A DNA stretch of 64,000 nucleotides from Irpex lacteus (lineage: Eukaryota; Basidiomycota; Agaricomycetes; Polyporales; Irpicaceae): NCBI GenBank assembly GCA_001986395.2, contig MQVO02000004.1, forward strand, positions 1,240,001-1,304,000. Reading direction: 5' to 3'. A model generated the notes under the pieces. It ran no database searches. It was not told the DNA's origin and saw only the letters and a program-made list of their open reading frames with translations. Shown in pieces: positions 1-11,256 of the stretch (position 1 is the first letter of the stretch; the number at the start of each line of letters is the position of its first letter). The translations under genes were made by a program, and so were the position numbers.

Positions 1-595
1 TGACGAACACATCTCGCGCCTTGTCACCTGCGCGTTTTCGGGATCAACAAACAGAGCAGAGTAAGATGTGTTCGGACGGTACCTGGCAGCAAACCATTCT
101 GGGGTCCATATCCATGGAAGAGCTTCGCGAACTTTGCCTTATCCTGCGCAGTCAATGGGGGAAGCGCCGAACCAGGTCCAGGCGGGGGAGACTTCGCTAC
201 ACGTCCACCCGTGCCCTGACCGCTAATGGGTACATTCAAGCCCTCGATGGAAGGAGGTGCACCGGCTAGATAGACATTGAGTCTAAGTTGACGCGTCCGG
301 TGACTAAGCTAGAGAACGTACGTCTGTGGATAAGAGCCTCAGAGATGGTCTCCCCTCGCTGGGCGTGACCAAGCAATCGGACGGCAACAGCAACGTCTTT
401 TCGCGTGAGCACACCCTTGTTGTCTTCGTCTGACAAGTTCCATATCTCCGCGAGGACACTGGGCGGGAGCTTGGACCCGCCAAAGATCTTCACAGCCGCT
501 TCGCCAGTGACCACACCAATCTTCTGGGAGTCTGTCTGGGTGAATATTTGGTTGACAAGAGCTACCTCCTGCGGCGAGGGCACGAATTTGGACAT
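1..595 (-). CDS. EDE1: EDE1/Eps15-like endocytic scaffold, 5' part (truncated by window edge)
   Basis: N-terminal part of an EH-domain scaffold that acts early at clathrin endocytic sites, where EH domains bind NPF peptides on adaptors. Three exons are visible: 595-322, 265-83 and 27-1, joined across 56- and 55-nt introns in phase. The start at 595 gives a protein beginning MSKFVPSPQE; an in-frame ATG at 646 exists but adds a tail unlike the family. EH domain 1 covers about residues 5-90 (SKLPPSVLAEIWNLSD then a degenerate EF-hand DEDNKG). A glycine/proline-rich linker follows, then EH domain 2 begins (LTAQDKAKFAKLFHGYGPQN). The remaining EH domains, coiled coil and UBA lie left of the window. 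It is divergent from UBC11, with 292 bp between the starts. The family is clear; the yeast orthologue name is inferred from tandem N-terminal EH domains. Confidence 0.86.
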
Positions 596-887
596 GGCCG
601 ACGAACGCGTGCCAGTTTGAAGTTTGGAGATGAGGGCGGGAGACAAGTTTGGAGAACGAGCAGGACCCGCGGACTGTCGACCCCTTCGACTATTGCGTAC
701 TAACCCGGCCTACCGCCGGAGCGCAGGTGGGCGTCTCCTCCCCGAAGCCTCCGGAAACACGTGGATTACGTGAGCAGTTCTCACGGAACACGCGAGACGC
801 GTTCTGAAAACCAGGCCAAAATGGACTTGAACCAACTGCCGCCACTTCCACCACCTTGTTCTTGTACACTCACCGTCTTCGCTAACC

Positions 888-1741
888 ATGGAGCAAATTA
901 CACCCACAGCAGCCGCAACCGGTCCACAAAAGTCTGGCGCAACTGGTGCCTCTGCCGAGTCTACGGGTAGTGTAACCAAACGGTGGGTATACAGCTTCTG
1001 GCCACATACCACGGACAGCATACTAAAAGCGTGTTATAGACTTAGCCAGGAGCTTATGAACCTTATGGCATGTTTCATTACTCGCATTTCTAACTTTCCC
1101 CACTAATGGATTGTTCTTCAGATGAATTCTCCACCAGGCATCGTGAGTGGCCCTGTTCATGTTTGAACCCACATCTCTAATCTTCCTTCAGTCCGCGTTT
1201 CCCAAATCGGAATCAAACCTGTTTGAATGGGCTGGCACGATAGAAGGTGCTGCGGGCACTGTGAGTCGATCTCACCCATCACGCGTTCTGCCCCATTAAC
1301 AACCATACAGGTTTATGCAGGACTGACGTTCAAGATTGCCATTGTATTCCCTCCCAACTACCCATATGTGGCCCCCAAGATTAGCTTTGTCACACCCTGC
1401 TTCCATCCAAACGTGGATATTCGCGCTGGTGGGATCTGCCTCGACATTCTCCAGGACAAGTGGTCGGCCGTGTATAGCGTGCAAACCATCCTTCTGTCCC
1501 TTCAATCCCTCCTCGGAGGTAAGTGTCCAGATCCATGAAGCTTCTACGCGATCTTAAGCATCATATTTAGAACCAAACAATGCGTCCCCTTTGAACACTG
1601 CGGCCGCACATCTCTGGGACAAGCCAGCTGGTAAGCTTTGTCTTATTAATGCCATTGAACCGGAGCTGAATTTGCCCTTCCGCAGAATTCAAGGCGGAGC
1701 TCATGAGACACTACCGTCCGATTGATGACAACTCTGCGTGA
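888..1741 (+). CDS. UBC11: Ubiquitin-conjugating enzyme E2 C (APC/C E2)
   Basis: E2 of the UBE2C/UbcH10 class, which primes ubiquitin chains on APC/C substrates such as mitotic cyclins. Seven exons: 888-982, 1040-1067, 1122-1142, 1192-1260, 1311-1518, 1571-1630, 1686-1741; 178 residues. The intron after 1067 uses a GC donor. Landmarks are the low-complexity N-extension typical of UBE2C, the [11 protein letters not shown] helix, GISAFP followed by NLFEW, the HPN motif, catalytic Cys in [27 protein letters not shown], and the short [14 protein letters not shown]-terminal block. The spacing between HPN and the catalytic Cys is one residue longer than in human UBE2C (8 instead of 7 intervening residues). 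The C-terminus lacks a long tail. Identification as UBE2C rather than another E2 rests on the N-extension and the GISAFP block. Confidence 0.93.
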
Positions 1742-2605
1742 TTTATCAGATGGCCCTTCATGACTTACGCTGTCCCCACGTTTTCCCTACTTCCCTCCCG
1801 CTGTTCATCAACTCACTGGCTACTCGATCGCACACATCATCGACTCTGGACTCCTGATTCATTAGCATTACTTATGGTTCCGCAGTCGGCTTGTATAACA
1901 CTCATACCTGTTTTCACACGATACACATGTTTTTCTTCCAAAGCTTGCAGGCAGGCATGCATGACGCACCGGGGGCTGAGAGAAGGTGATCCTTTTCGGC
2001 GAGTGATAAAGTGCACAGGCGCCGTTTTCTGGATATCTGAGATCGAGCTTCGATTGTTGCTGCAACGGGTCTTGCACGCCGCAAACAACCATCTCTCCCT
2101 CCCCCACCTTCGTTTAACTGTTTGTCTGGTAGGTAGCACTATAAATTGCTCGTTTACTCACAAGCCCAGTCGCAGGCTGTCACTGAGCTAAAGATACACA
2201 GCGCATCAATCCGAGGAAAGATGCTTATGTCAGCATCAGTCGCAATGGTATATCGGTGGCAACGGTCGGTTTCACCTTCTTCTTGTGCTTTCGCCACTCC
2301 TCTCTTTCGTTCCTCATTACAAGTCGCTGGTTGACCCGGGCTTTTACTCTACCTCACAAACACGCTCTTTAGTGCTCTAGATCGACCTTGACGGCCGGTT
2401 GACAAGCATTTTCACAACTACAAGCTGTAAGTTGTCACATATTTACTTAAACGGTACCCGGAAGTATAATTGAACGACAACCGTTTGTAGCTTTACCTCA
2501 TCTGCAGCCGTACCACAGGTAGCACACGCGAACACACAGTATCGCTCGCAGTAGCCCTCCCAAACCAACAAACCAGCTACCTCTCCCTCGATCAAGGACC
2601 TCACA
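1742..2605. other. Intergenic: UBC11 3' side and promoter of the 2606 gene
   Basis: No supported gene. The left part is the pyrimidine-rich 3' flank of UBC11. A TATAAAT lies at about 2140-2146, too far from the next ATG to be assigned without mapping a transcript. The last 100 bases before 2606 are C-rich, as in the 5' leaders of other genes here. Confidence 0.5.
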
Positions 2606-3118
2606 ATGCCTCGTCGCTCCCCTCCCACTCCCCTCCGACTCTACCAGGGTCCCCTCCCACCACGCACTGTACCGAAGCACACCCTTCCATCAGTTCCCCG
2701 CCCGACGTTCGTCCCTCTCGCCCCAGCCGGACCAGGTCCCCTTCCACGTACACGCGTTCAGGAGGCTGTGCCAGTCGTACACTACGACGCACCGCGCCTC
2801 TCCTACAACCAACTCCCCATCCTCATCAAACCCTCCCGCCCTGCCCCAGGCTCGATCTCACACTCCAGACGATCAAGCTGGGACAGCGATGGTGCTGCGA
2901 CGTCTCCAACAGGGTCTGTCTATAGTCAAGGGAGCAGCTTGAGTCGGCGGTCGTCTGTCGATTCGCTGAGCAGTGACAGGCAGGAGGACGAGCCGAGCCA
3001 TATGCCGGTTCGTCAGAGGGGACCGTGGGATCATTCTGCGAGCATCAAGGTCCATGTGGATGTTGAGAACATCTTGCCGCTGCCTGCGCCTGTGGCAGTG
3101 AACCTCTCGATGCAGTGA
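2606..3118 (+). CDS. Orphan disordered proline/serine-rich protein
   Basis: Single-exon reading frame of 170 residues that I do not recognise. The first 100 residues are rich in proline (PPTPLRLYQGPLPPRTVP). A serine/arginine stretch follows with repeated RRSS motifs (SRRSSWDSDG, LSRRSSVDSLSS) that look like basophilic kinase or 14-3-3 sites. The end is more ordered (ASIKVHVDVENILPLPAPVAVNLSMQ). There is no signal peptide, membrane segment or known fold. Support for coding is the length without stops, coherent composition, and a C-rich leader before the ATG as in neighbouring genes. No catalytic role can be assigned; it may be a phosphoregulated adaptor, but that is inference. Confidence 0.6.
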   Translation: MPRRSPPTPLRLYQGPLPPRTVPKHTLPSVPRPTFVPLAPAGPGPLPRTRVQEAVPVVHYDAPRLSYNQLPILIKPSRPAPGSISHSRRSSWDSDGAATSPTGSVYSQGSSLSRRSSVDSLSSDRQEDEPSHMPVRQRGPWDHSASIKVHVDVENILPLPAPVAVNLSMQ

Positions 3119-3909
3119 AACTGTTTCAAGTTTCGCATTGACCCCGCCGAGGTGAAGAGCCCAAGGTACAAGAATTGTTCTTGATTAGTCGCCTCATTTT
3201 GCAAGCTTCACGTTCCAAGTTATGATCTTGATCTGGACATTTTACGATTCTATGGTATGCTACTTTGTGTGTTGGGTGCTGTTGCTTTACTTAATTCCAA
3301 GTACGTAGCGCTTTGAAGTTGTTTTTCCTTTTTGTTTGGTAGCAAAAGCTCTGTACACAGTTGAATTGGAAACGACAAGAGTTGGCATAGCCCCCAAACC
3401 TTCCGATATTGATATACATGGCTGAGAATACCGCGATATCGGGGATTCAGGTGAGCATACGCAAATCCGATCGACGGATTGAAGACACTTTGACCTTCGA
3501 ATTCACGCCTCACGCTTTTCTTTGCCACTTCATATCGCCTATGGACGGATTTGATCGGTCCACGAGCTACACTGATAACAACGACTTGTTAGAAGTGACG
3601 TAGCCACCTCAACGGTACCGATTCCGACCAGTACTTCCTCTCCTCCTGTGACTCGTATCGGACTACAAAGTGGGTAACATGACCTCACCGTGAGTACTCG
3701 ACTAGTCGAATCCATTGATTAGAACGTCTTAGAAAGCATTACGGCGGTGTGCCGTCTGCTAGGTGCACGCGTATGTCGTCGTGCCGGACGCTCTCAGCAG
3801 TGAGGGAGCCACGGGTATAAATATAGGGAGGACCGTTCTGAGAACGGTGTTCCCACCTCTGAAATAACCCCCACCTCAGATAGTTCACGGTTTCGACGAT
3901 ATCGCAGCC
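3119..3909. other. Intergenic: 3' flank of 2606 gene and aldo/keto reductase promoter
   Basis: About 790 bases without a supported gene. Open frames on both strands are short and have no recognisable motifs. The right end holds a strong TATA box (see 3816-3825). Confidence 0.5.
3816..3825 (+). promoter_or_regulatory. TATA box of the aldo/keto reductase gene
   Basis: TATAAATATA lies 85-94 bases upstream of the ATG at 3910, a normal fungal distance. Most genes in the window lack such an element, which suggests regulated rather than constitutive expression of the reductase. Confidence 0.6.
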
Positions 3910-5602
3910 ATGGCCACTACTAGCACTAAGAAAATGCCCTACGGTGAGACCCATTATGGTCGATGTCGTTGAACGTGTGCTGACTGGCATTCTCAATTGT
4001 GTAGTCCGTCTCGGAAACTCGGGCTTGAAAGTGTCCAAGCTCATCCTGGGAACGATGCAATACGGACACAAGAACTGGGCGGACTGGGTCATCGACAACG
4101 AGGACGAAGCCACTGAGCACATCAAATACGCGTGCGCACCTTCGTTCTAGCCTGGAGCTCTCGGGGACTGATATCGTCGATTGTAGGTACGAGCAAGGCA
4201 TAACGACGTTCGACACCGCTGATGTGAGTCTTAATCTCTACCTTCACGCGTTATGAAGCGATATTGATTAGGGGATGTGTGGGTTAGGTCTACTCGAACG
4301 GTCTCTCTGAGATCATCCTCGGAAAAGCGATCAAGAAGCTCAACCTGCCCCGAGAGGAGCTCGTTATTCTCACCAAGGTGTGTTCGCCAGTGTCTTAATA
4401 AGTGCAAATCCTCCCTAAATAACGAGGACTTGATTACTAGACGTACATGGCCACAGACAAGGATACTGCAGGGCCGAATGTCGTCGCCTCTGGAGTCAAC
4501 CCTGACGAGGCTGGGTATGTCAACCAGTGGGGATTAAGCCGCAAGGTATGTTGATCTCCCAGAGGCCTCCTCTCCTGGTCGAATCGCTGGACTCACCGGA
4601 CATCTGTGTTACCAGCACATCTTCGACTCTATCAAAAACAGTCTGAAGCGTCTTCAGCTGGACTACGTCGATGTCCTCCAATGTTGGTGTTTCTACATTT
4701 ACTCAGTTAGAGGTTTATGGTGCTGATGATGATGATGATGGGTCTGATGATAGGCCATAGGTTCGATTACAACACACCCATCGAGGAGACTATGCAAGCT
4801 CTGCATGATGTAGTCAAGGCTGGCTATGCGCGGTACATTGGGATGAGTTCTTGCCATGCCTATCAATGTACGTCCCCTCAAATTCACCATATGCAGGAAA
4901 TGATACTGACCCAATATTTTTAGTCCACGCGATGCAAAGTACGCTACTCGTACCGTCGTCTAGTTTTCCAAGTAGCTGACTATCTCTGAACACTAATGAA
5001 ACACAGACTACGCCATCGCACATAACCTCACACCCTTTATCTCCATGCAAAACCACTACAACCTCATCTACCGCGAAGAAGAGCGCGAAATGTATCCCAC
5101 TCTCAAGGTACCTCTCTCTCCCCTCTTCCCCTCCTCCCACACATCCCACTAACACCCCACCTTCCCCTCCAGCTATTCGGCGTAGGCAGCATCCCCTGGT
5201 CCCCCATCGCCCGCGGCCTGCTCACCCGCCCCCTCTCCGCCCAATCCGTCCGTGGCAACACAGACTGGTTCATCGGTCGCTACCAACAGGGCGCGACGAA
5301 CGACATCATCAACCGCGTGGAGGAGGTCGCGAAGAAGAAGGGCGTGAGCATGGCGCAGGTGGCTACTGCGTGGGTGCTCGGTAAGGAGGGTGTTACGGCT
5401 CCGATTGTGGGGTCGACGAATTTGGGGCATTTGAAGGATGTTATTGGTATGTCGCGCTTTCTATCTTGGCTCGAGAAGGGAATGGGAGGGTTCGCTAACT
5501 TGGTTTTATGATGTAGATGCCGTGCATTTGAAGTTGACAGACGAGGAGATCAAGTATCTGGAGGAGGCATACAAGCCTGTGAACGTCGTTGGCCACGTCT
5601 AA
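3910..5602 (+). CDS. Aldo/keto reductase (AAD/norsolorinate-reductase-like)
   Basis: NADPH-dependent reductase of carbonyl groups, cytosolic TIM barrel. Eleven exons: 3910-3943, 4005-4131, 4187-4223, 4288-4377, 4441-4545, 4616-4682, 4754-4867, 4924-4938, 5007-5107, 5173-5446, 5517-5602; 349 residues. The catalytic tetrad is visible: Asp in TTFDTADVYS, Tyr in VYSNG, Lys in VILTK, His in LQCHRFD. The cofactor loop has the SPIARGLLT and IVGSTNLGHL blocks of the family. Exon 8 is only 15 nt. Intron 6 carries a short GAT microsatellite at about 4725-4740. It resembles the aryl-alcohol dehydrogenase and aflatoxin NorA-type groups, but no biosynthetic cluster surrounds it, so the substrate is unknown. 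It is convergent with the oxidoreductase at 5861. Confidence 0.92.
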
Positions 5603-5860
5603 ACCAAGTGAAACATCGAACTGTAGAAGCCTAGGGAGTTGTCGAAAGTAGGAACCGATGTCACATCGAGGTGTACATGTACTTCACGGATCGCATTATC
5701 ACTAGCACCTGGATGACAACACATTGCCGAGCTAAGCGTGCATGAACAATTTGTCGGTTGACGCGGTTTTCGTGTGGACGGTACCGTTAGGGTACCGCGA
5801 ATGTTATTACATTTAAGCATCTCTGGCTTTTGTCTCTAATTCATTCCTTACACTTTCAAT

Positions 5861-7675
5861 CTACGCCCTCTTCTTCCTCGACCTCTCACTAGCCTCCCTA
5901 ATCGCCCAAGTCAACTGGTACGACTTGCACGCATCTAAACACACACAACCGCAAACCACAAACTCATCAATGCCAATCCTCATCAGCAACTTTAAACGCC
6001 ATCACGTACCTTCGAAGCTACACAAAATCCTAGAAGTCTCCGGGTCCTCCTCAATATCCTCGATATTATCAATCAAAACCGACACCTCAGAGAAGAACGG
6101 GTCGTCGTCCGGGAACCGGTAGGTCTCTTCGGAGTCGCTGCCTGGTCGGCGCATGTATAGGACGGGCTGTACGTACGGGTTGACCAACCTATCACCAATA
6201 CGAGATAATAGAAATTGTTAGAGAATGCGAATACACGGGAATGGAATAGAGTGAATTGCGGAAGACGCACTTGAGTTGGTACCCATCTGCGTATACCTCG
6301 AGTTCGCAGCTGTAGTCGTGTCCCTGTAAGGCGACGAGGTGCGTCAAGCTTCCGACGGCGCCGCTCTCGTATTTCCTATTCACACAAAAAGCATGCGTCC
6401 TCAGTCGTCACCTTTCATTGTCTTTCACGGGAAGACGTACCAAGTGGCAGCAGTAACACGCGGAATCCTGTTCTCCTCCTTGATGGCGCTCTCGTCGATC
6501 TTCTGCTTGGACAACTTCCCCGCCTCCTCGTACCACTCCAGCGAGTGCGCAGAGACACTGGCAATGTCGACGTCTCCGCCGAAGTAGCGGGAGAGGTCGC
6601 AGAAGTGGGTTCCCTGTTCGATGATGGGGCCCGCGCTGCGAGATGGTTTTTAGGTGAGCGATGGGTAGACGAAAGGAGGAGAATCGTGAGTGTACCTCTT
6701 GGATTTGTCCCACCAGTCGGGCTTGGCGATGGCTTCGTATGCGGTTGCGTACCGTGCGACGGTGGCCATGACGGTCAGGTTGTTTTCTTCGATGATCTTC
6801 TTCATCATCTGGACGGCCTTCAGGTACCGAAGCATGTATCTATCGTCGCACCACGTCCTCAGTATCGTAGCTTTCCAAACGCGCGCATTAACGCAGCGAC
6901 TCACCCAACCGAACAAATGGTACCCCGATCGCTGATGAACTTAGCCACCTTGAACGCCTCCTCAATCTCACTGCTCGGTCCCGTAGCGACCGGTTTCTCA
7001 ATAAACAGCGCAACACCAGGGAAATGCTTCACAATCTGCGTCTCCACGTCCCTTCCAGGCTGCTGGGTACCACGGAACATCGGCGGGCTGCCGACGACGA
7101 AAACACGCGGCTCCTGGTTGGGAGTCTTGTTCTTGATGAACTCGTCGAGAGATTTGTAGATGCGGGTGTTCTCGTAGGCGGAGCGCACGAAGGTCTCGCA
7201 TTTCTTTTCGAGCACGGCGCGGGCGCGGTCGACTGCTGGGTCGATGAGCGCGACTATTTTGAGGCGAGGGCCGAGTTTGCTGGGGTCAAAGATTAATGTG
7301 AGTCGCAATAGAGCGACACGCGTAGACGTACTGTTCAAAACGGAAGGAGTGGTTCCAGGGACCTTCGTCCGAACCTGTGTGTGCATTGAGTCGCTTGTAT
7401 GCTGATAAGATGAGATTGCGAGTGACGTACCGAACATGATATTGCCCGCGCCGACGAAGACGACATTGAAGTCGCCAGTACCTTGCAGAGCGGACGTCCT
7501 GCATGAACACGGTCGAGGGACGCGTCGCAGAGATCGTAGTGGTTAGCATTACATGCGACGGGGTCGGGAGCTATGAGAGGGCGCACTTGTCCATCGGGAC
7601 CAATTTTGACGGATCAATTGACATGCTGCGCGAGTTTGAACGGCTGATGCCTGTCGGCGGGGGTGCGGACGCCAT
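5861..7675 (-). CDS. Gfo/Idh/MocA-family NAD(P)-dependent oxidoreductase
   Basis: Rossmann-fold dehydrogenase of the Gfo/Idh/MocA family, which usually oxidises or reduces sugars, inositols or related compounds. Nine exons: 7675-7587, 7498-7431, 7374-7332, 7279-6905, 6839-6696, 6635-6441, 6375-6271, 6188-6010, 5934-5861; 423 residues. The nucleotide-binding start is FNVVFVGAGNIMFG, followed by KIVALIDPAVDRA. The EKP motif (FIEKPVATG) that carries the family lysine is present. IIEQGTHFCDLSRYFGGD matches the C-terminal domain region containing the conserved histidine. The short N-extension is serine/arginine-rich and has no targeting signal. The C-terminus ends in a basic RKKRA. The substrate cannot be read from sequence, and no sugar-catabolic partner is adjacent. 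Confidence 0.9.
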
Positions 7676-8235
7676 GTTCGACGACGACGAAGACGAGAAG
7701 TTAGTTGAGATGGTGGTGATGGAGAAGGTTGGAGGAGGATGTTAGTTATAGGGGAGATGGACCCCGTAGAAATAGAGTGTGGGGCTTCGCTCGACCCGAA
7801 GCTCCCGATCCATAAGAGCTGTCAATTGGTGCAGTCTCAATTAGCAGCGAATTAGCATGTCCCTCTAGTTCCGTCCGCCTACGTCAATCAGCGCAGGCTC
7901 GACAACAATGAGGCGGGGCCTGGATATCCACATCATCATCTTTCTTATCAGCAGTGATTTTCATCGAGTCATCTGGTCACCAACGTCGTGTTCTACATAT
8001 TCAATGTCGGATGTTTCAGACATAAACCTTTGCAATCGATAGGGAAGTGATCATCTGGGGTATGAACTGTATCTTGAAAGCCAACGGCGCTCGACGACTG
8101 AACGAGTAAACGAATGTATGATTATGTTTGTACAGAGTATGCAATCCGGGTATGATGATGAAAGCGACGAGATGGAGATGCAGTGATGGATGCGTATAGA
8201 AAGGAAATGGATATGGACTCAGCGAAAAGGGCACC
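7676..8235. other. Intergenic: promoter of the Gfo/Idh/MocA gene
   Basis: No supported gene in about 560 bases. A GATA-type CTTATCA occurs near 7945 upstream of the oxidoreductase, a weak hint only. Confidence 0.45.
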
Positions 8236-8857
8236 TTACGACGCTGCAGCCGTCTTGACAGACTGCCCAGCCTGTTTGCCACCCTGTGCCTCCAACCGTC
8301 TCAGCTCTGCTTGCTTCCTCTCGGCAGCCTCCAGCCTCGCGTTCATGGCCTTGAGCTCCTCCTGGAGCTTCGCGTTCTCTTGTGCCAGCTTCATGACATT
8401 GCTCGCGCGCTTCTGCACCTTGTCGGTCCTGCACAGCAAGGTAACGTCAATATGGCGACCTCGATCGAGAAGACTCGACGACAGGGACACGGGTACCGAT
8501 ACAGGGTGACACGACGAGTCAAATACGTCGTGAAAAGAGGCAGCAGAGGAAGATTGGAGCCAAAAACTTCACTGAAAAAGCAGGTACTTACTCTGGCTCC
8601 GGAGACGTGTTGACCGAAGCGAGAATAGACTCGAAGGTGAGGTTGAGGTCAAGGTCGAGTGAGGATTGGGGGAGATCGAGGTCCGGTAGCTTGGGTTCTG
8701 GGAGGGGAGCGATGACACTCTCTGCGATGGATGCGTTGTCGTCCAGGTGCTGTTGCTGCAGGCTGAGAACCGAGTCGCGGCTCATCCTGCCCTCCCTGCC
8801 ATTGGACAACGCGTAGATTCGCAGCGCGTCAGAACCATCTGAACGTTTAAAGGACAT
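8236..8857 (-). CDS. Small coiled-coil orphan protein
   Basis: Two exons, 8857-8592 and 8428-8236, encode about 152 residues that I do not recognise. The N-terminal half is polar with a leucine/aspartate/proline stretch (PKLPDLDLPQSS). The second exon is a clear amphipathic coiled coil of about 45 residues (MKLAQENAKLQEELKAMNAR, then LEAAERKQAELRRLEAQ). There is no signal peptide. A single perfect GTAAGT...CAG intron joins the halves in phase. It shares a 297-bp divergent promoter region with the large orphan at 9154, so co-expression is possible. A role as a small dimeric adaptor is inference. Confidence 0.7.
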
Positions 8858-9153
8858 GATGTCTCTGTACCAACCCCGAGTACAGCTGTGCGTGGCGACT
8901 TTTGTTGCTGTTCATTGCTGGCGAGAGGTGAACACTAGGAAGTAACTGGCGGAGTGACAATTCCTGGCGAAGCGACCGTCGTCGTGGTTCGCACCCAATT
9001 ACCCGACATTCCATATATGGGTTATCGCAACGTCGATCGGCCGAGATGGCTGCCGCATTTGGCCATGTACTCTGCCCCTGTCGGATGATATTATTTTTGT
9101 TGCTCTGAATTTCATTCCAAGACCTCCAGTCTTACTTAAGACCTCCATCTACC

Positions 9154-11256
9154 ATGGCCACTGCCGACACGCTGCCCGTAGCCCCAGAGCCCAACGCCGT
9201 CCACAACGTCCTCGACAGCCCCGCCAACGACATGCGCACACACCCGCCCGACATGCACGACTACCACTGCTTCCAGCACCTCCACCCAGACTTTGCCGCC
9301 CATCTCCAACAAACGCCTCACATCCCGCTCCCCCTCGACACTCCTCTCCCGCCCTCTGCCTACGATTTCAGCAGCCATGGCGCATTCGCAGGTCCTGCAG
9401 GCCACCCGCTGTTTGAGGGCGTCATGGCCATGCATCAGATGCTCGGGCACGACCTCAATATCGACTGGCCAGACATTCCACCATGCGATCAGACCACTTA
9501 TAACCACCAACAGTCTACACAAGTGTACCCGCAGTGGCCTTCGCCGTCTAACTCTATCATAGACTCCACGCCTTCACCCCTAGACGAGTCTCCGCCGCAC
9601 ACACCCGACCGTGTACCAGAGTACCTGCAGGACGGCCTCATTAGCCCTGACTCATGTCTGCCTCCTGCCCTGTCTCAGCCTGCACCATCACCACCAGCAT
9701 CAGTAGAAAGCAGTAACTCTTTCCCGCTTGTGGTCACCAACACTACCAGCTACGAGCAACCCGTCGTCGCATTCCAAACAGACGTAAGTTCATTCACGAA
9801 TGTATATTGCATGCCTAAACACCGACGCCATTGCATTGCATTGCATCCGTGAATCCAGCGACAAAAGTCGGAGAAGGCAAGCGCGAAACTAGACCCACAT
9901 GCCGCCGACTTCATACGGGATAAACTCGGCGAGCAGCGGTGGACTATCTTTTCTTCTCGTTTGGCCGAGCGACGGATGACAACCCAGAAACCCAAGCCGA
10001 AACCCGACGGTAGTCCCAATCAGAGAATGGACTCTTTCCCTGCGGACAAAGCCGGCGGGGCCACCGTCATTGACTTCCTCGTGAAGGTGGAAGTTGTCAA
10101 GAGCGTGCTGAGAACATATGTGCCGTACGTATTTACCCCTATTACCCCATATCCCCGCCCTACCCCAAGCTCCCGGACACATCCCACATTCGTTATTACC
10201 CAGGATCATCTTCTGCAGAACTGCCCCATACTAATTCACGCACTTCCATTCATTTATAGCCACCCATACAATCCTCTCAAGTCCTTATCCCACACCTTTG
10301 CTCCTGCTCCCTCAGGACAGGTGACGCTCAGCCGGTCGACAGTGCTCTCCCTCTCAGGATGGTCGAACACGCAGTTCTCGTACTGGGCCCGTCGCGCCGA
10401 GGCGATTTCTGTGCTCGCGATGCATGACGATCGGCTTCGAACGGCCGCGACCGCTCTACAACAGCGTCTTCGAAGACTAGGTCTCGTCGGCTCGCCCTCT
10501 TCGTCATCGTCACCGTCAGACTCTTCTGCCTCTTCCGAGAGTTCATCCCGAAACTCTCAGTCGCCGTCTGACTCGGAAGAATCAGACGCGGAAGAGTGGG
10601 CGAGGTTGTACGTCACTGGCAAGGGCCTCGACGTGATCATCGACGAGGTGAAGAAGCGCACCGGCGTGTCTCCCTTCCTCAGGGGTAAACACTCCAGTTT
10701 GGACCCGTTCGGGACTACCAACGGGGACGGCACGGGAGATAACAAGGTAGCGGTGTACATGCCTACGTTCCAAGCGGAGAAATACGTCCACGAAGTGCCT
10801 GTCGGGAGCACGAGCGCAAAGGCCTCGGACACGGAAGGGAAGAAGTCGGGAAAGCGCAAGGCGATGTCTCCCGCGCCCACGTCCGAGAGTAACGCCAGTA
10901 GTTCAGTGGGAAGCGAAAGCGGGGAGAGCACGTCCTCGTGGCAGGATGCCTGGAGCACGGAAGATATCCTGCGGTTCACGATCCCCGTGCCGTCACATCA
11001 CACACAGGGATCGCCGCCTCCGGCGTACAGCGCAGAAGATCCTAACGCAGGGTTCCTCCCCGGCCACACGCTCTCAGACCCTCTGCAGCATCCACACTCG
11101 ATGAACTCGCTATCGAGCGCGCTGCATTATGAGTTCGCGCCGCCGCCGTTGCCGAAGAAACGGCGGTTGGCTCCGGCACCTGCGTCGTCGTTGGAGGAGG
11201 CGTATGCGGCAGAGGCGTTGAGGTTGTATCACCAGCAGCGACATTTGCATCTATAG
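9154..11256 (+). CDS. Large orphan with regulator-like composition
   Basis: Three exons, 9154-9783, 9859-10124 and 10260-11256, give 630 residues; the protein family is not recognised. Residues 1-210 are proline/histidine-rich and disordered. Exon 2 and the start of exon 3 hold an ordered block (FIRDKLGEQRWTIFSSRLAE, then VIDFLVKVEVVKSVLRTYVP, later LSGWSNTQFSYWARRAEAI) that looks like a conserved domain. A long serine/acidic tract follows, and a basic LPKKRRL near the C-terminus could be a nuclear signal. The composition resembles fungal transcriptional regulators, but I see no zinc finger, bZIP or homeobox. The 135-nt second intron has no in-frame stop and is a multiple of three, so a retained form adding 45 residues is possible. 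Confidence 0.78.
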
